This document shows positions 8,447 to 17,792 of a stretch of 64,000 nt of DNA, piece after piece. Origin of the DNA: UBA6623 sp965248235 (GTDB lineage Bacteria; Acidobacteriota; Terriglobia; Bryobacterales; UBA6623); contig CBDFIU010000004.1 of assembly GCA_965248235.1 (NCBI GenBank), forward strand, positions 1,550,001-1,614,000. Reading direction: 5' to 3'. The notes under the pieces are model-generated. The model was not told the DNA's origin. It ran no database searches and saw nothing but the letters and a program-made list of their open reading frames with translations. A program made the position numbers and the translations under genes. Position 1 is the stretch's first letter, and every line of letters starts with the position of its first letter.

Positions 8447-9197
8447 ACCGCTCGGCCGAGCCGGCATGCGGCGTGCGCGGCAGCCTCGGGACAACGCCGA
8501 ACGGTGGCTGGTTTCCTACGCCGATTTCATCACGCTCTTGTTCGCCTTTTTCGTCGTGCTGTTCGCCGCCTCTCAGGTCGACAGCGCGAATATGGCGCGG
8601 CTCTCCGAGGCCTATCAAAACCACCTCGGAGGCGATCCACTCCCGGCGGCGACTGAAAGGGCCGAGCCGGAAGGCGGCGATGCGGTCTCCGCGCCGCCTG
8701 ACCCCGCCGAAGAGCTGGTTGCCGTCAAGGAACAGCTGGAGGACAAGCTCTCGGCCATGGTCGAAGACGGCAAGGTGGCTGTCACGCTGCAGCCGCGCGG
8801 TTTGGTTCTCAGCCTGCAAGAGGCCGCGTTCTTCCCGATCGGAAAAGCCTCGTTTCGAACCGGCGCGGACGCGCTGCTCGTCGAGGTAGGTGAAGCCGTA
8901 GCCGCGGCGGGCGATCGATCCATTCGACTCGAAGGTCACACCGATGACGTGCCGATCCACAACCACGAATTCACCTCCAATTGGGAATTATCCAGTTGGC
9001 GCGCCATTGAGGTGATGAAGCTGCTCACGGGTCGTTTCGGTGTCCCGGCGGAGCGCGTGTCGGTCGTGGGCTACGGCGACCTGCGCCCACTCGCCGCCAA
9101 CGACACCGCCGGCGGGCGTGCCCGCAACCGTCGCGTCGACATCGTCATTCTCAGCCGCTCAGCCGCGGCGCGCACACCGCGTCAGAAAGCGGGCTAA
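8439..9197 (+). CDS. motB: flagellar motor stator protein MotB
   Basis: A 252-residue MotB: a short cytoplasmic tail, one helix (about 28-46) with the proton-carrying aspartate D29 in SYADFITLLFAFFVVLFAAS, a linker, then an OmpA-like peptidoglycan-binding domain with LEGHTDDVPI, NWELSSWRA, VVGYGDLRP and GRARNRRVDIVI. MotB anchors the stator to the wall while MotA carries the channel. It overlaps motA by eight bases, so the two are translationally coupled. Catalytic and binding residues are all present. A gliding or non-flagellar energising role cannot be excluded because flagellar genes are not adjacent. Confidence 0.92.
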   Translation: MNRPLGRAGMRRARQPRDNAERWLVSYADFITLLFAFFVVLFAASQVDSANMARLSEAYQNHLGGDPLPAATERAEPEGGDAVSAPPDPAEELVAVKEQLEDKLSAMVEDGKVAVTLQPRGLVLSLQEAAFFPIGKASFRTGADALLVEVGEAVAAAGDRSIRLEGHTDDVPIHNHEFTSNWELSSWRAIEVMKLLTGRFGVPAERVSVVGYGDLRPLAANDTAGGRARNRRVDIVILSRSAAARTPRQKAG

Positions 9198-9387
9198 GCG
9201 TCCGGGCGCGGCCTCTCGATTTGTCTTGGACTCTGTCTCTTGAGTTCTTCAGTAGACCGGTGCGCTCACGGCGGGTGGAGAACCGTCCGGCCCGAAGTGT
9301 CGGCGATCTTCCGCGAGCGTCCAACGAAAAATCGGCTCTTGTATGTTGCGCTATGATTGGCGAACTACACTAACGTGTTAGATACCC

Positions 9388-10761
9388 ATGAACGTTATGA
9401 AATTCGGCGGCAGTTCGCTCGCCGACGCCGATGCCCTCGCCCGCGTTGCCGGCCTTATCGTTTCGCGAGCACAAGTCCCGCTCGTGATCGTTGTGTCGGC
9501 TATGGGCAAAACCACCGACCGCCTTGTTGAAATCGCCAATGACGCCGCCGAGGGCCGTCGCGCCGATGCGATGAAGGCGGTCGAGAAACTCGAACAATAC
9601 CATCGCGAAGAAGCGGCGGCCGCCGTCCCAACCGAATCGCAACCGGAACTCGAGGCATTCCTGGAAACGCATTTCCGCGAACTTCGGGAAATGGTTGGCG
9701 GGTTGGCGACGCTCGGCGAACTCACCCCGCGGTCGGCCGACGCGGTTACGAGTTTCGGGGAACGACTTTCGAGTTTCATCGTCACCCTGGCGCTGCGCCG
9801 CAAAGGGTTGCGGGCGGCGCGGCTCGACTCGCGCGACGTGATCGTCACCGACGACCGCTTCACCCAAGCATCGCCGCGGTTGGACGTAACCAACGCCCGC
9901 TTGCGAGACGTCATCCCTCCGCTGCACGAAGAAAACGACGCCGTTGTCATGGGCGGCTTCATCGCCTCGACCGAATCGGGTATCACCTCGACCATCGGTC
10001 GCGGAGGCTCCGACTTCACGGCATCCATCGTCGGGGCCGCTCTCGAAGCCGACGAGATCCAGATTTGGACCGATGTCGACGGCGTCATGACGGCGGACCC
10101 TTCGATGATCCCCGACGCTCGCCGTCTGCGCGTCATGTCGTTCGCCGAGGCATCGGAGTTGGCCTATTTCGGAGCGCGCGTGCTGCACCCCTCCACGGTC
10201 ATCCCGGCGATTGAGAACGATATCCCGGTGCGCGTGCTGAACTCGCGCAAACCAGAAATCGAGGGCACCAGAATCGTCAGCCAATGCCCGCCGTCGTTCG
10301 CCGTCGTCAAATCGATCGCTTACAAAGAGCACATCACCGTCGTCGACATCCGCTCGACGCGCATGCTCATGGCCCACGGCTTCCTGGCCAAGATTTTCGA
10401 GGTCTTCAATCGATTCGAAACAGCGGTCGACATGGTCAGCACCTCCGAAGTCGAGGTATCGCTGACCATCGACCGAACCGATCGCATCGCCGAAATCACC
10501 GACGAGCTTGAGAAATTCGCCGAAGTCATCCATGATTCAGGACAAGCGATCATCTGCCTCGTCGGTGATAATCTGCGCTACACCCCCGGCACCGCCGCCA
10601 AGATTTTCTCCGCGATTGAGAATGTGAACATTCGCATGATCTCCCAAGGCGCGTCGCGTCTCAACGTAAGCTTCGTGATCGACGAGGCCGATCTGCAAAC
10701 GGCCGTCGAGGGTCTCCACAAAGCGTTCTTTTCCGAGGTCGACCAAGAGGTATTCGCCTGA
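9388..10761 (+). CDS. lysC: aspartate kinase
   Basis: Aspartokinase phosphorylates aspartate, the first step of lysine, methionine and threonine synthesis. The 457-residue protein is monofunctional: KFGGSS at 5-10, RGGSDFTAS near 210, TDVDGVMTADP near 229, and two ACT domains after about residue 310 that would give feedback control. Length and domain pattern resemble the aspartokinase III class. There is no clear ribosome binding site before the ATG. The gene is followed one base later by dapB, so it heads a lysine/diaminopimelate operon and is probably the lysine-controlled isozyme; the effector is inferred. Confidence 0.94.
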   Translation: MNVMKFGGSSLADADALARVAGLIVSRAQVPLVIVVSAMGKTTDRLVEIANDAAEGRRADAMKAVEKLEQYHREEAAAAVPTESQPELEAFLETHFRELREMVGGLATLGELTPRSADAVTSFGERLSSFIVTLALRRKGLRAARLDSRDVIVTDDRFTQASPRLDVTNARLRDVIPPLHEENDAVVMGGFIASTESGITSTIGRGGSDFTASIVGAALEADEIQIWTDVDGVMTADPSMIPDARRLRVMSFAEASELAYFGARVLHPSTVIPAIENDIPVRVLNSRKPEIEGTRIVSQCPPSFAVVKSIAYKEHITVVDIRSTRMLMAHGFLAKIFEVFNRFETAVDMVSTSEVEVSLTIDRTDRIAEITDELEKFAEVIHDSGQAIICLVGDNLRYTPGTAAKIFSAIENVNIRMISQGASRLNVSFVIDEADLQTAVEGLHKAFFSEVDQEVFA

Positions 10762-10762
10762 T

Positions 10763-11482
10763 ATGAGTGATCCCGCCGCGACGACAACCAAGCTGGCCCT
10801 GGTCGGCTACGGCAAGATGGGCCGCCTGCTCGAACAACTGGCGCCCGAGTTCGGTTTCGAGGTTGCCTTGAAACTCGACGAGTTCAACAACATCGACGGC
10901 GAGGGCATCACGGCCGAAAACTTCAGCGGCATCCCGATCGCGGTTGACTTTTCAATCCCCCCCGTGGTCCCGTCGAATGCCGAAAAGATCGCCGCGTTGG
11001 GCGTCAATCTTGTCATCGGCACGACCGGCTGGCTCGATGAATTGGAGCGCGTAAAAACAGCCGTCGATCGCCACGGCACCGGACTCGTTCACGGCGCTAA
11101 CTTCTCGGTCGGCGTGCTGGCATTCTACGGCATTGTCGAAGCCGCCGCCAAGATCCTCGCCGCGCAACCCGACTACGACGCCTGGGCCTACGAAGTCCAC
11201 CATAACATGAAAAAGGACGCCCCTTCCGGCACCATGTTGCGGCTGCTTAGGGTCATGGAAGAGAGCGGTTACTCCCGCGACATCGACGTCGCGACCAATC
11301 GCGTCGGCGCCATGCCGGGCACGCACGAAATCGGCTTCGATTCGGAGGCCGATACCATCCGGCTCTCGCACACCGCGCGCAGCCGCGTCGGCTTCGCCCG
11401 TGGCGCCATGCGGGCGGCCCGCTGGGTCGTCGGCAAGCAGGGGCTATACGAGTTCTCCTCGATCTGGAAGCAAGTGGAGTGA
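10763..11482 (+). CDS. dapB: 4-hydroxy-tetrahydrodipicolinate reductase
   Basis: DapB reduces the DapA product using NAD(P)H in the diaminopimelate pathway. The 239 residues are short compared with the E. coli protein but normal for the compact variants found outside Proteobacteria. VGYGKMGRLLEQ (14-25) is the nucleotide-binding loop, DFSIPPVVPSNAEKI and VIGTTGWLDE are family landmarks, and VHHNMKKDAPSGT (near 144-156) holds the catalytic His-Lys signature. It starts one base after lysC stops. The next pathway gene dapA is separated by 397 bases containing repeat R1, unusual within an otherwise tight operon. Confidence 0.93.
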   Translation: MSDPAATTTKLALVGYGKMGRLLEQLAPEFGFEVALKLDEFNNIDGEGITAENFSGIPIAVDFSIPPVVPSNAEKIAALGVNLVIGTTGWLDELERVKTAVDRHGTGLVHGANFSVGVLAFYGIVEAAAKILAAQPDYDAWAYEVHHNMKKDAPSGTMLRLLRVMEESGYSRDIDVATNRVGAMPGTHEIGFDSEADTIRLSHTARSRVGFARGAMRAARWVVGKQGLYEFSSIWKQVE

Positions 11483-11506
11483 TAAATGTGGGAGCGCGCG
11501 TCTCCG

Positions 11507-11687
11507 CCATTCGAGCAACACAATCAGAGGCGTGGACGGAAGTCCACGCTCAGCCCGGTTCACCGGGCTTGGATTGAAAATAGGCCGGCCCTTGTAGGGC
11601 CGGTTGAAATGGATCGTCGTCCTACACGAGGCCGTTTCAACGGTCTTTTCCGGTGTGGCTTTAGCCACGACCGTACAAAGAAAAGGT
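11507..11687 (+). repeat. dispersed five-hairpin repeat R1, copy 1
   Basis: A 181-base element in the 397-base gap between dapB and dapA. It is a string of small hairpins: GCGTGGAC-GGAA-GTCCACGC (11532-11551), AGCCCGG-TTCA-CCGGGCT (11554-11571), CCGGCCC-TTGTA-GGGCCGG (about 11587-11605), GCCGTT/AACGGT (about 11632-11646) and GTGGCT-TT-AGCCAC (11657-11670). A second copy lies at 43985-44168 on the same strand of the window. Stem differences between copies preserve pairing through G-U. The remainder of the gap, 11483-11506 and 11688-11879, shows only the dapA ribosome binding site. Confidence 0.85.
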
Positions 11688-11879
11688 ACAGGGGCGGGGA
11701 AGTGATCGAGCCGGAGTCGCCAATCTTCCCTTAAGTCGCGCAAAGGTCGCACCCGGTAGTGACGCTTCACGCTTTCTCTGGTAGAGTAAACTGCGGTCCG
11801 TCAGGCCGGTTTTGGTGAGGCGATCGGGCACTCCCGAAGCGCCGTCCGATCCGATCTCGATGTACCCAAGGAGACGGTT

Positions 11880-12779
11880 ATGTTCCGAGGATGCGGCACA
11901 GCCCTAGTCACTCCGTTTCAATCCGACGGCTCGCTCGACGAAGAGGCTCTGCGACGTCTGACCGCGCGGCAAATCGAGCAAGGCATTCACTTCCTGGTTC
12001 CCTGCGGCACCACGGGTGAAAACCCCACACTGAGCAAGACCGAGCACCTGCGCGTCGTCGAGATCGTTATCGAGGAAGCCAAGGGCAAGGTCCCCGTGCT
12101 GGCCGGTGCCGGCGGGTACAACACCCGGGAAATCATCGAGCTGGCGCATACACTCGAATCCATGGGCGCCGACGGCCTGCTTTCGGTCACGCCTTACTAC
12201 AACCGGCCCACCCCCGAGGGCCTCTATGAGCACTATTCGGCCATTGGAGCGGCCACGCGATTGCCCATCATCGTTTACAACGTTCCCAGCCGCACCGGGA
12301 CCAACGTAACCCCCGACACGCTCGCGAAGCTCGCCTCGATCGAGAACATCGTCGGAGTGAAAGAGGCTTCGGGCGACATCGGACAGATGGCCGCGGTCTG
12401 TCAACATGCTTCCGACGACTTCGCCGTGCTCTCGGGCGACGACTCGGTGACGTTGCCTTTGATGAGCCTCGGCGGTGCCGGCGTGATTTCCGTCGTGGCC
12501 AATGAGATACCGGGGGCGATGGCGAAGCTCTGCGACCTGTGCCTGGCGGGAGACTTCGTCGCCGCACGCGAGATCCATCGCCGCTATCACACCCTGATGG
12601 AAATCAACTTCGTCGAAAGCAACCCCGGGCCCGTCAAAGTCGCGCTGGCCATGATGGGATTGATCGGGATGAACTATCGCCTGCCGATGGTTCCCCCGTG
12701 CCCGGAAAGCCAAGAAAAGATCGCCGCCGTGCTGGAATCCGTCGGCCTGATCGCCCCAATAGCCGCCTCCGCGGATTGA
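11880..12779 (+). CDS. dapA: 4-hydroxy-tetrahydrodipicolinate synthase
   Basis: DapA condenses pyruvate with aspartate semialdehyde, the branch point to lysine and peptidoglycan diaminopimelate. The 299-residue TIM barrel has the usual signatures: GTTGENPTLSK, YNVPSRTGTN with Y133, and GVKEASGDIGQ with the Schiff-base lysine K161. Length and both catalytic residues match the E. coli numbering. AAGGAGA precedes the ATG by about six bases. The protein acts between lysC and dapB in the pathway, and the gene lies between dapB and dapD on the chromosome. Confidence 0.95.
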   Translation: MFRGCGTALVTPFQSDGSLDEEALRRLTARQIEQGIHFLVPCGTTGENPTLSKTEHLRVVEIVIEEAKGKVPVLAGAGGYNTREIIELAHTLESMGADGLLSVTPYYNRPTPEGLYEHYSAIGAATRLPIIVYNVPSRTGTNVTPDTLAKLASIENIVGVKEASGDIGQMAAVCQHASDDFAVLSGDDSVTLPLMSLGGAGVISVVANEIPGAMAKLCDLCLAGDFVAAREIHRRYHTLMEINFVESNPGPVKVALAMMGLIGMNYRLPMVPPCPESQEKIAAVLESVGLIAPIAASAD

Positions 12780-12796
12780 GGCTTAGAACCGTCGAA

Positions 12797-12817
12797 GATC
12801 GTGTCGACCCCACGATC
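12797..12817 (+). terminator. hairpin after dapA
   Basis: GATCGTG and CACGATC form a perfect seven-base stem with a seven-base loop 18 bases after the dapA stop. There is no T-run, so it is a possible RNA processing or pausing site rather than a proven Rho-independent terminator; dapD follows on the same strand 58 bases later. Confidence 0.35.
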
Positions 12818-12874
12818 ACATCGCGTCTTCAAGATAAGACTTTCAACATATTGACCACGTTGTAAACCAACATC

Positions 12875-13714
12875 ATGCTCGAGACTCAAATCAACGACCT
12901 GTTCGAAAAGAACCCCGAGGACTACTCGAACCGAGACATGGAGACCTTCCAGGAATTCAAGCTCGCCTTGAATTCCGGCCAAGCCCGCGCCGCTCAGCCC
13001 GACGCCGACTCGCCCCTGGGGTGGACGGTCAATCCCTGGGTCAAACGCGGCATCTTGGTCGGCTTTCGCATGGGCCGCACAGTCGACATGTCGAGCGAAG
13101 ACGGGCGTTTCCCCTTCTTCGACAAATCGACTTACCCGCTCAAGAGCCTCAGCGTCAGCGACGGCATACGCGTCGTCCCGGGCGGATCGAGCGTTCGCGA
13201 CGGCTGCTACCTCGGCAAGAGCGTCACTTGCATGCCGCCGATGTACGTCAACGTCGGAGCCTACGTCGACGACGGTTCGATGGTCGACTCGCACGCCTTG
13301 GTCGGCAGTTGCGCTCAAATCGGAAAGCACTGCCACTTGAGCGCCGCCGCGCAGATCGGCGGTGTTTTGGAACCGATCGGCGCGCTACCCGTCATTGTCG
13401 AGGACAACGTCCTGGTCGGCGGCAATTGCGGCGTCTACGAGGGCACGATCGTCAAAAAAGGCGCCGTGCTCGGGGCGGGCGTCATTCTTACGCGCTCGAC
13501 GCCGGTGTACGACATCGCCGCCGAGACGGTCCACCGCGCGACCGCCGACCAGCCCTTGATCATTCCCGGGGGCGCCGTCGTGGTCGCCGGCTCGCGGCCG
13601 ATCGCCGCCGGCGCGGGCAAGGACTGGAATCTCTCGCTCTACACCCCGGTCATCGTCAAATACCGCGACAAGAAAACGGACGCGCGTATCCAGTTGGAAG
13701 ATCTATTGCGGTAG
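12875..13714 (+). CDS. dapD: 2,3,4,5-tetrahydropyridine-2,6-dicarboxylate N-succinyltransferase
   Basis: DapD succinylates tetrahydrodipicolinate, committing this organism to the succinylase route to diaminopimelate. The 279-residue protein has an alpha N-terminal part (WTVNPWVKRGILVGFRMGR near 50-68) and a left-handed beta-helix of hexapeptide repeats (GIRVVPGGSSVRDGCYLG onward), with the conserved PMYVNVGAYVDDGSMVDSHA and GVYEG segments. The length matches the family. A weak ribosome binding site precedes the ATG. dapC and dapE, needed to finish this branch, are not in the window. Confidence 0.95.
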   Translation: MLETQINDLFEKNPEDYSNRDMETFQEFKLALNSGQARAAQPDADSPLGWTVNPWVKRGILVGFRMGRTVDMSSEDGRFPFFDKSTYPLKSLSVSDGIRVVPGGSSVRDGCYLGKSVTCMPPMYVNVGAYVDDGSMVDSHALVGSCAQIGKHCHLSAAAQIGGVLEPIGALPVIVEDNVLVGGNCGVYEGTIVKKGAVLGAGVILTRSTPVYDIAAETVHRATADQPLIIPGGAVVVAGSRPIAAGAGKDWNLSLYTPVIVKYRDKKTDARIQLEDLLR

Positions 13715-13779
13715 GGCGCCGCGGTGACTGAGAACAGCAGGACGGGCCGGGGCCGGCAGCGGCAGGCGGCACGCAACTC

Positions 13780-14838
13780 TCACAACCGGGTCAAGAACTC
13801 TTTCCAGCGCCTTTCGCCCTCCGCCGCGGAAAAGTATTCACGCCTTCGCCGCTGTCCCGCCAGCACTTGCTCTCGCCACGGTGTCTCCGCCATGACCAGT
13901 TCGGCCGTTTCCGCGACCAGCGGCCAATCCGTCGTTTCAAAGAGCACTCCGGCATCGCCGAGGACCTCCCGCGCCGCGTCCGACGCTCGCGCCAGCACCG
14001 GCAAATCCATCCGCATCCCCTCCACCAAAGGCACGCCAAACCCCTCGTGCTCGCTCAAAAAAAGCAGCACGTCGGCCAACTGATAATAGGCCGCCAACTC
14101 GCTCAGCGACACCGAGCCCGTAAAGACCACATCCTGTAGATCCATTTCCTCGATGAGCGAGTCCAACGACTGGCGATACGACGCGGCGTACGCGCTGCTT
14201 CCAACCACGAAAAGCCTCCGCGCCGCATCTACCTGCCGCTTCAGGTAGTCGAGGACAAACAACCCGTCTTCAATCTTCTTATGGGGCACGACGCGACCGA
14301 CCATAAGGAGATCGCGGCAGTCGTCACCGCGATATCGATCGAGGATGCTCTGGTCCGGGCGCTGTGAGTACAGATCTTCTTGAAGCAGGTAAGGAATGAC
14401 TTGAACGTCCGCATAACCGGCGCGGCGCAAGTCCGAAGCGCTGAATTCGGAATGCGCCACGACCTTTCCGGCAACGCCGGCGTAGCGCGGCAAGTCTTCG
14501 AATCCCTGCCGGGCCGCTCGCGGAAGGCTCTCCTCGAGACCCAACAGGAACCGAATCGGTGTGTTGTTGTGGTAGAGAAAAACGCTTGCCGGCGCTGCTT
14601 CGAGCAAGGGCCCGTAAGCGTCCGACCCGTGCGAATAATGAACCAGCAGCAGGTCGCCCGGCGAATCGCGGTAGCCGGTCCAATTCCGAATGCCCCGATT
14701 CACGGACTCGTTCGCGGCGAAGATGCGTGTTTCGTATCCGAGCGACCGCAGCAGGCGATCGAGCGCCATCACTTCGTTGCCGATCGCGTCGCGCTCCGGA
14801 ACACTGGGGGCAAATTGATCGACCCGCCGCTTGCTCAA
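13780..14838 (-). CDS. GT4-family glycosyltransferase
   Basis: A 352-residue retaining glycosyltransferase of GT-B fold (GT4). The C-terminal half has the E-x7-E type donor site in EHEGFGVPLVEGM and the LLMVGRVVPHKKIEDGL strand-loop that usually binds the nucleotide sugar. The N-terminal half contains VHYSHGSDAYG and LYHNNTP, acceptor-side segments. It probably acts at the inner face of the cytoplasmic membrane on a lipid-linked or exported glycan; donor and acceptor are unknown. Its start overlaps the stop of the upstream gene by four bases (ATGA), so the two are translationally coupled. Confidence 0.85.
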   Translation of the reverse strand: MSKRRVDQFAPSVPERDAIGNEVMALDRLLRSLGYETRIFAANESVNRGIRNWTGYRDSPGDLLLVHYSHGSDAYGPLLEAAPASVFLYHNNTPIRFLLGLEESLPRAARQGFEDLPRYAGVAGKVVAHSEFSASDLRRAGYADVQVIPYLLQEDLYSQRPDQSILDRYRGDDCRDLLMVGRVVPHKKIEDGLFVLDYLKRQVDAARRLFVVGSSAYAASYRQSLDSLIEEMDLQDVVFTGSVSLSELAAYYQLADVLLFLSEHEGFGVPLVEGMRMDLPVLARASDAAREVLGDAGVLFETTDWPLVAETAELVMAETPWREQVLAGQRRRREYFSAAEGERRWKEFLTRL

Positions 14839-15305
14839 TCCGTTTCGTCCTCCCCGGCGTCCGTGCGCGCTCGGGTTTCCAGTTTCCGAAGACGTTTTTC
14901 AAACGCCGCCGCCGCCGCCGCGTACTTCTCTTCAAGTAACGTCACTCGTCGATGTTCAGCCCGCAACGTCTCGTAGGCGGCCGCGATGGCGCGGGTCTGC
15001 AGATTGAAAGCCCGCGGCAGCCACCAAAAGAATCGCGCTTGTCCGCGCACGATCCAGTGCCCCAGACGACCGCGCAGGGTCGGGGGGACCGGCGGATCGA
15101 TCGCCGATGGGCTTCGCAAATCCAATACCGCTTGGTGCAGGCCGTGGGCGTCCATCCGCTGCTCCCGTTCAAAACGCGCTGGGAAGTGTGCGTAGCGGCC
15201 GCGCGGATCCCCCGCATGTCCGCGGGCTGTTTCGCCGGCACGCGCCGCATCAAGGAGTTCGGCGTCGGACGAACGAGGCGAAGCTTGTGGGTCGGGTTCC
15301 CGCAT
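14835..15305 (-). CDS. hypothetical protein with C-terminal coiled coil, coupled to GT4
   Basis: A 156-residue protein that I do not recognise. The first 60 residues are polar and rich in Asp/Arg. The middle, RGRLGHWIVRGQARFFWWLP, is an amphipathic segment likely to lie on a membrane, and the last 60 residues form a heptad-like helix (LRAEHRRVTLLEEKYAAAAA). Similar short pieces occur fused to, or next to, glycan-modifying methyltransferases and glycosyltransferases, which fits its ATGA overlap with the GT4 gene. It could tether the glycosyltransferase to the membrane; this is inference from context. Confidence 0.6.
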   Translation of the reverse strand: MREPDPQASPRSSDAELLDAARAGETARGHAGDPRGRYAHFPARFEREQRMDAHGLHQAVLDLRSPSAIDPPVPPTLRGRLGHWIVRGQARFFWWLPRAFNLQTRAIAAAYETLRAEHRRVTLLEEKYAAAAAAFEKRLRKLETRARTDAGEDETD

Positions 15306-15433
15306 AAGTCGACGGCCTCGGAAAATAGCCGGTCGCGGCCGCCGCGCGCATTATACCCAACGCCGCGATTCCCCGATCGGCGCCCGGGGCGGATCCAGTT
15401 GACGGAACCGACGGCGCCCCAGCCTAGCCCGGC

Positions 15434-16690
15434 CTAGGACTCGCGCCGAATCCCAGCTCCCGCCGAGGCCAATTTGCGCTCGATGCCCTCGTACCCTCGA
15501 TCGATGTGGTAAACGCGATCGATGACCGTCTCGCCCGTCGCCGCCAGCGCCGCGATCAGCAAACCGGCGCTGGCCCGCAGATCGGAGGCCATCACCGCCG
15601 CTCCACTCAGGCCCGTCTTGCCGCGCACCGACGCTTGGTTGCCGGCCAGCGAGATGTCCGCTCCCATGCGAACCAGCTCGGAGACGTGCATAAAGCGGTT
15701 CTCGAAGATATTTTCGACAATCCTCGACTCGCCATCGGCCTGCGTCATCAGCGCCATCCACTGCGCCTGCATGTCGGTTGGGAATCCGGGATGCTCTTGC
15801 GTGGAAATATCGACCGACCGCAAACTATCCGGGGCCTCGACGCAAATCGCGCCCGCGCCGGGATACGCGATTTCCGCCCCCGCTTCCTTGATCCTTTCGA
15901 TCAGCGCTTCCAGGTGGCCGACCTCGGCCCCAGTCACCGTGAGTCCGCGGCCGGCGGCCAGGCCAGCGATCAGAAACGTTCCCGCTTCGATACGGTCGGG
16001 AATGATCGAATGCGTCGCTCCGCCGAGCCCGGCAACTCCTTGAATCCGGATCGTCGGCGAACCCGCCCCCTCGATCGAAGCGCCCATCTTGGTAAGCAAC
16101 TGGGCCAGGTCGACGACCTCGGGTTCGCGGGCGGCGTTTTCGAGGACTGTTTCGCCTTCGGCGAGCACCGCCGCCATCATGACATCTTCGGTCCCGGTCA
16201 CGGTAACGCGATCGAAATGTATGCGGCCGCCCCGTAAACCTCGCGGGGCCGTCGCCTCAACGTAGCCGTGCTGCTGGGAAATGCTCGCACCCAACTTTTC
16301 CAGCGCGTTCATATGCAGGTTGATCGGGCGCGCTCCGATGGCGCAACCTCCCGGCATCGAGACCCTGGCCCGTCCGGTCCGCGCCACCAGCGGACCCAAA
16401 ACGAGACTCGACGCCCGCATCGTTTTGACCAGATCATAGGGGGCTTCGGCGTCGGCAATCGCACCGGCGTCAAAACGATACCGCCCCCCTGATCTCTCAA
16501 CGTTGACGCCGTTATGCTCGAGCAGCCGAATCATGGTGCGAATATCCCGCACCTCGGGAATCCGGCCTAACTCGACGGTTTGCTCGGTCAGCAGGGTAGC
16601 GGCCAGCGCCGGCAACGCCGCGTTCTTCGATCCGCTGACCGGGATTTCCCCGCTCAGCGCATGCCCGCCTTCAATCACGAACTTATCCAT
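15434..16690 (-). CDS. murA: UDP-N-acetylglucosamine 1-carboxyvinyltransferase
   Basis: MurA transfers enolpyruvate from PEP to UDP-GlcNAc, the first committed step of peptidoglycan synthesis. The 418-residue protein has K22 in VSGSKNAALP and the catalytic cysteine C116 in MPGGCAIGARPINLH, so it should be fosfomycin-sensitive rather than carrying the Asp variant. The repeated inside-out barrel domains and the final HIDRGYEGIERKL signature are complete. It lies about 70 bases downstream of murQ on the same strand, linking wall synthesis and wall recycling. Confidence 0.95.
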   Translation of the reverse strand: MDKFVIEGGHALSGEIPVSGSKNAALPALAATLLTEQTVELGRIPEVRDIRTMIRLLEHNGVNVERSGGRYRFDAGAIADAEAPYDLVKTMRASSLVLGPLVARTGRARVSMPGGCAIGARPINLHMNALEKLGASISQQHGYVEATAPRGLRGGRIHFDRVTVTGTEDVMMAAVLAEGETVLENAAREPEVVDLAQLLTKMGASIEGAGSPTIRIQGVAGLGGATHSIIPDRIEAGTFLIAGLAAGRGLTVTGAEVGHLEALIERIKEAGAEIAYPGAGAICVEAPDSLRSVDISTQEHPGFPTDMQAQWMALMTQADGESRIVENIFENRFMHVSELVRMGADISLAGNQASVRGKTGLSGAAVMASDLRASAGLLIAALAATGETVIDRVYHIDRGYEGIERKLASAGAGIRRES

Positions 16691-16759
16691 CAGACCTTAA
16701 TCCGTCCGTGCCTCCGCCCGGCCGCTTCGAAATTTTCATCACAAATCGAGGGCGATTGG

Positions 16760-17698
16760 CTATTCGGCTTCTTTCCCGATCACTCGCCAAAGATTGTCGC
16801 CCGCCTTGGTCAAAGCCGCCTCGGCCTCGGCGGCGCTCAGTCCCCGCTTCGCCATCACCACCGCCATGCGCACCCGTCCTCCCGACGCCTCGATCACTTC
16901 CCGCGCCCGTTCGCCGCTGCATCCGGAAACCTCGGCAACAATACGCTCGGCGCGTTGCCGCAGCTTTTCGCTCTTGAGTTGGACGTTGACCATGCGGTTG
17001 CCGAGTACGTAGCCCATCCGCACCATCACGCCCGACGAAATCATGTTGAACACCAATTTTTGCGCCGTACCCGCCTTCATGCGTGTTGAACCGGTTATCA
17101 CTTCCGGCCCGACCACGGGCGTGATCGCGACATCCACCAAGCCGGCCAACTCGCTCTGTGGGTTGCAACTGATCCCGGCGCTGAACGCACCCAGCGACTT
17201 CGCGAAACGCGCCGCTCCCAACGCGTAGGGCGTCCGACCGCTTGCCGAGACGGCCACCAGCGCGTCACTTGAGGAAAACCCCCGCGCCGCGAGATCAACC
17301 TCGGCCGCGGCGTCGTCGTCTTCGGCGCCTTCCCTTGAAGCCCACACCGCCTGGGGCCCGCCGGCCAAAACCGCCTGGACTCGATCCGAATCCACGCCAA
17401 ACGTCGGCGGGCATTCAGCGGCGTCGAGAACGCCTAATCTCCCGCTGGTTCCGGCCCCGGCGTAAAACAAACGGCCGCCTTCGCCGAAACGTTCGACGAC
17501 GGCGTCCACCGTGCGCGTAATCCGGGGAATTTCCTGCTCGACGGCTTCGGCTACGCGGCGATCTTCACGGTTGATGATCGCCAGCAGCTCGGAAGTGGAA
17601 ACGCTGTCGATTCGTTCCGATGAGGGGTTCGGCTGTTCCGTCAGCAAGGAATCAAGAGGCGGCACACCGAAGTATACCAAGGGCGAAAAACGGCTCAC
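16760..17698 (-). CDS. murQ: N-acetylmuramic acid 6-phosphate etherase
   Basis: MurQ splits the lactyl ether of MurNAc-6-phosphate during peptidoglycan recycling, giving GlcNAc-6-phosphate and lactate. The 312-residue SIS-fold protein has LTEQPNPSS, the phosphosugar loop YAGAGTSGRLGVLDAAECPP with the catalytic glutamate, SASGRTPYALGA and TRMKAGTAQKLVFNM. The first 17 residues before LTEQ are longer than usual, so the true start may be slightly downstream. With murA next to it and an AmpG-like transporter near the right edge, the organism seems to recycle muropeptides. Confidence 0.93.
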   Translation of the reverse strand: MSRFSPLVYFGVPPLDSLLTEQPNPSSERIDSVSTSELLAIINREDRRVAEAVEQEIPRITRTVDAVVERFGEGGRLFYAGAGTSGRLGVLDAAECPPTFGVDSDRVQAVLAGGPQAVWASREGAEDDDAAAEVDLAARGFSSSDALVAVSASGRTPYALGAARFAKSLGAFSAGISCNPQSELAGLVDVAITPVVGPEVITGSTRMKAGTAQKLVFNMISSGVMVRMGYVLGNRMVNVQLKSEKLRQRAERIVAEVSGCSGERAREVIEASGGRVRMAVVMAKRGLSAAEAEAALTKAGDNLWRVIGKEAE

Positions 17699-17792
17699 GG
17701 CGGCGTCTGGCGCTTGTGGGGGCTATATGAGAGAGCTTGTCTGAACCGTTGAATTGCTCTCCTGACGCGTACTTACCACCCGACAGGTCCCG

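Noticed and set aside
11507..11687. R1 as a simple Rho-independent terminator array
   Set aside because: None of the five hairpins is followed by a T-run, and dapA continues on the same strand.
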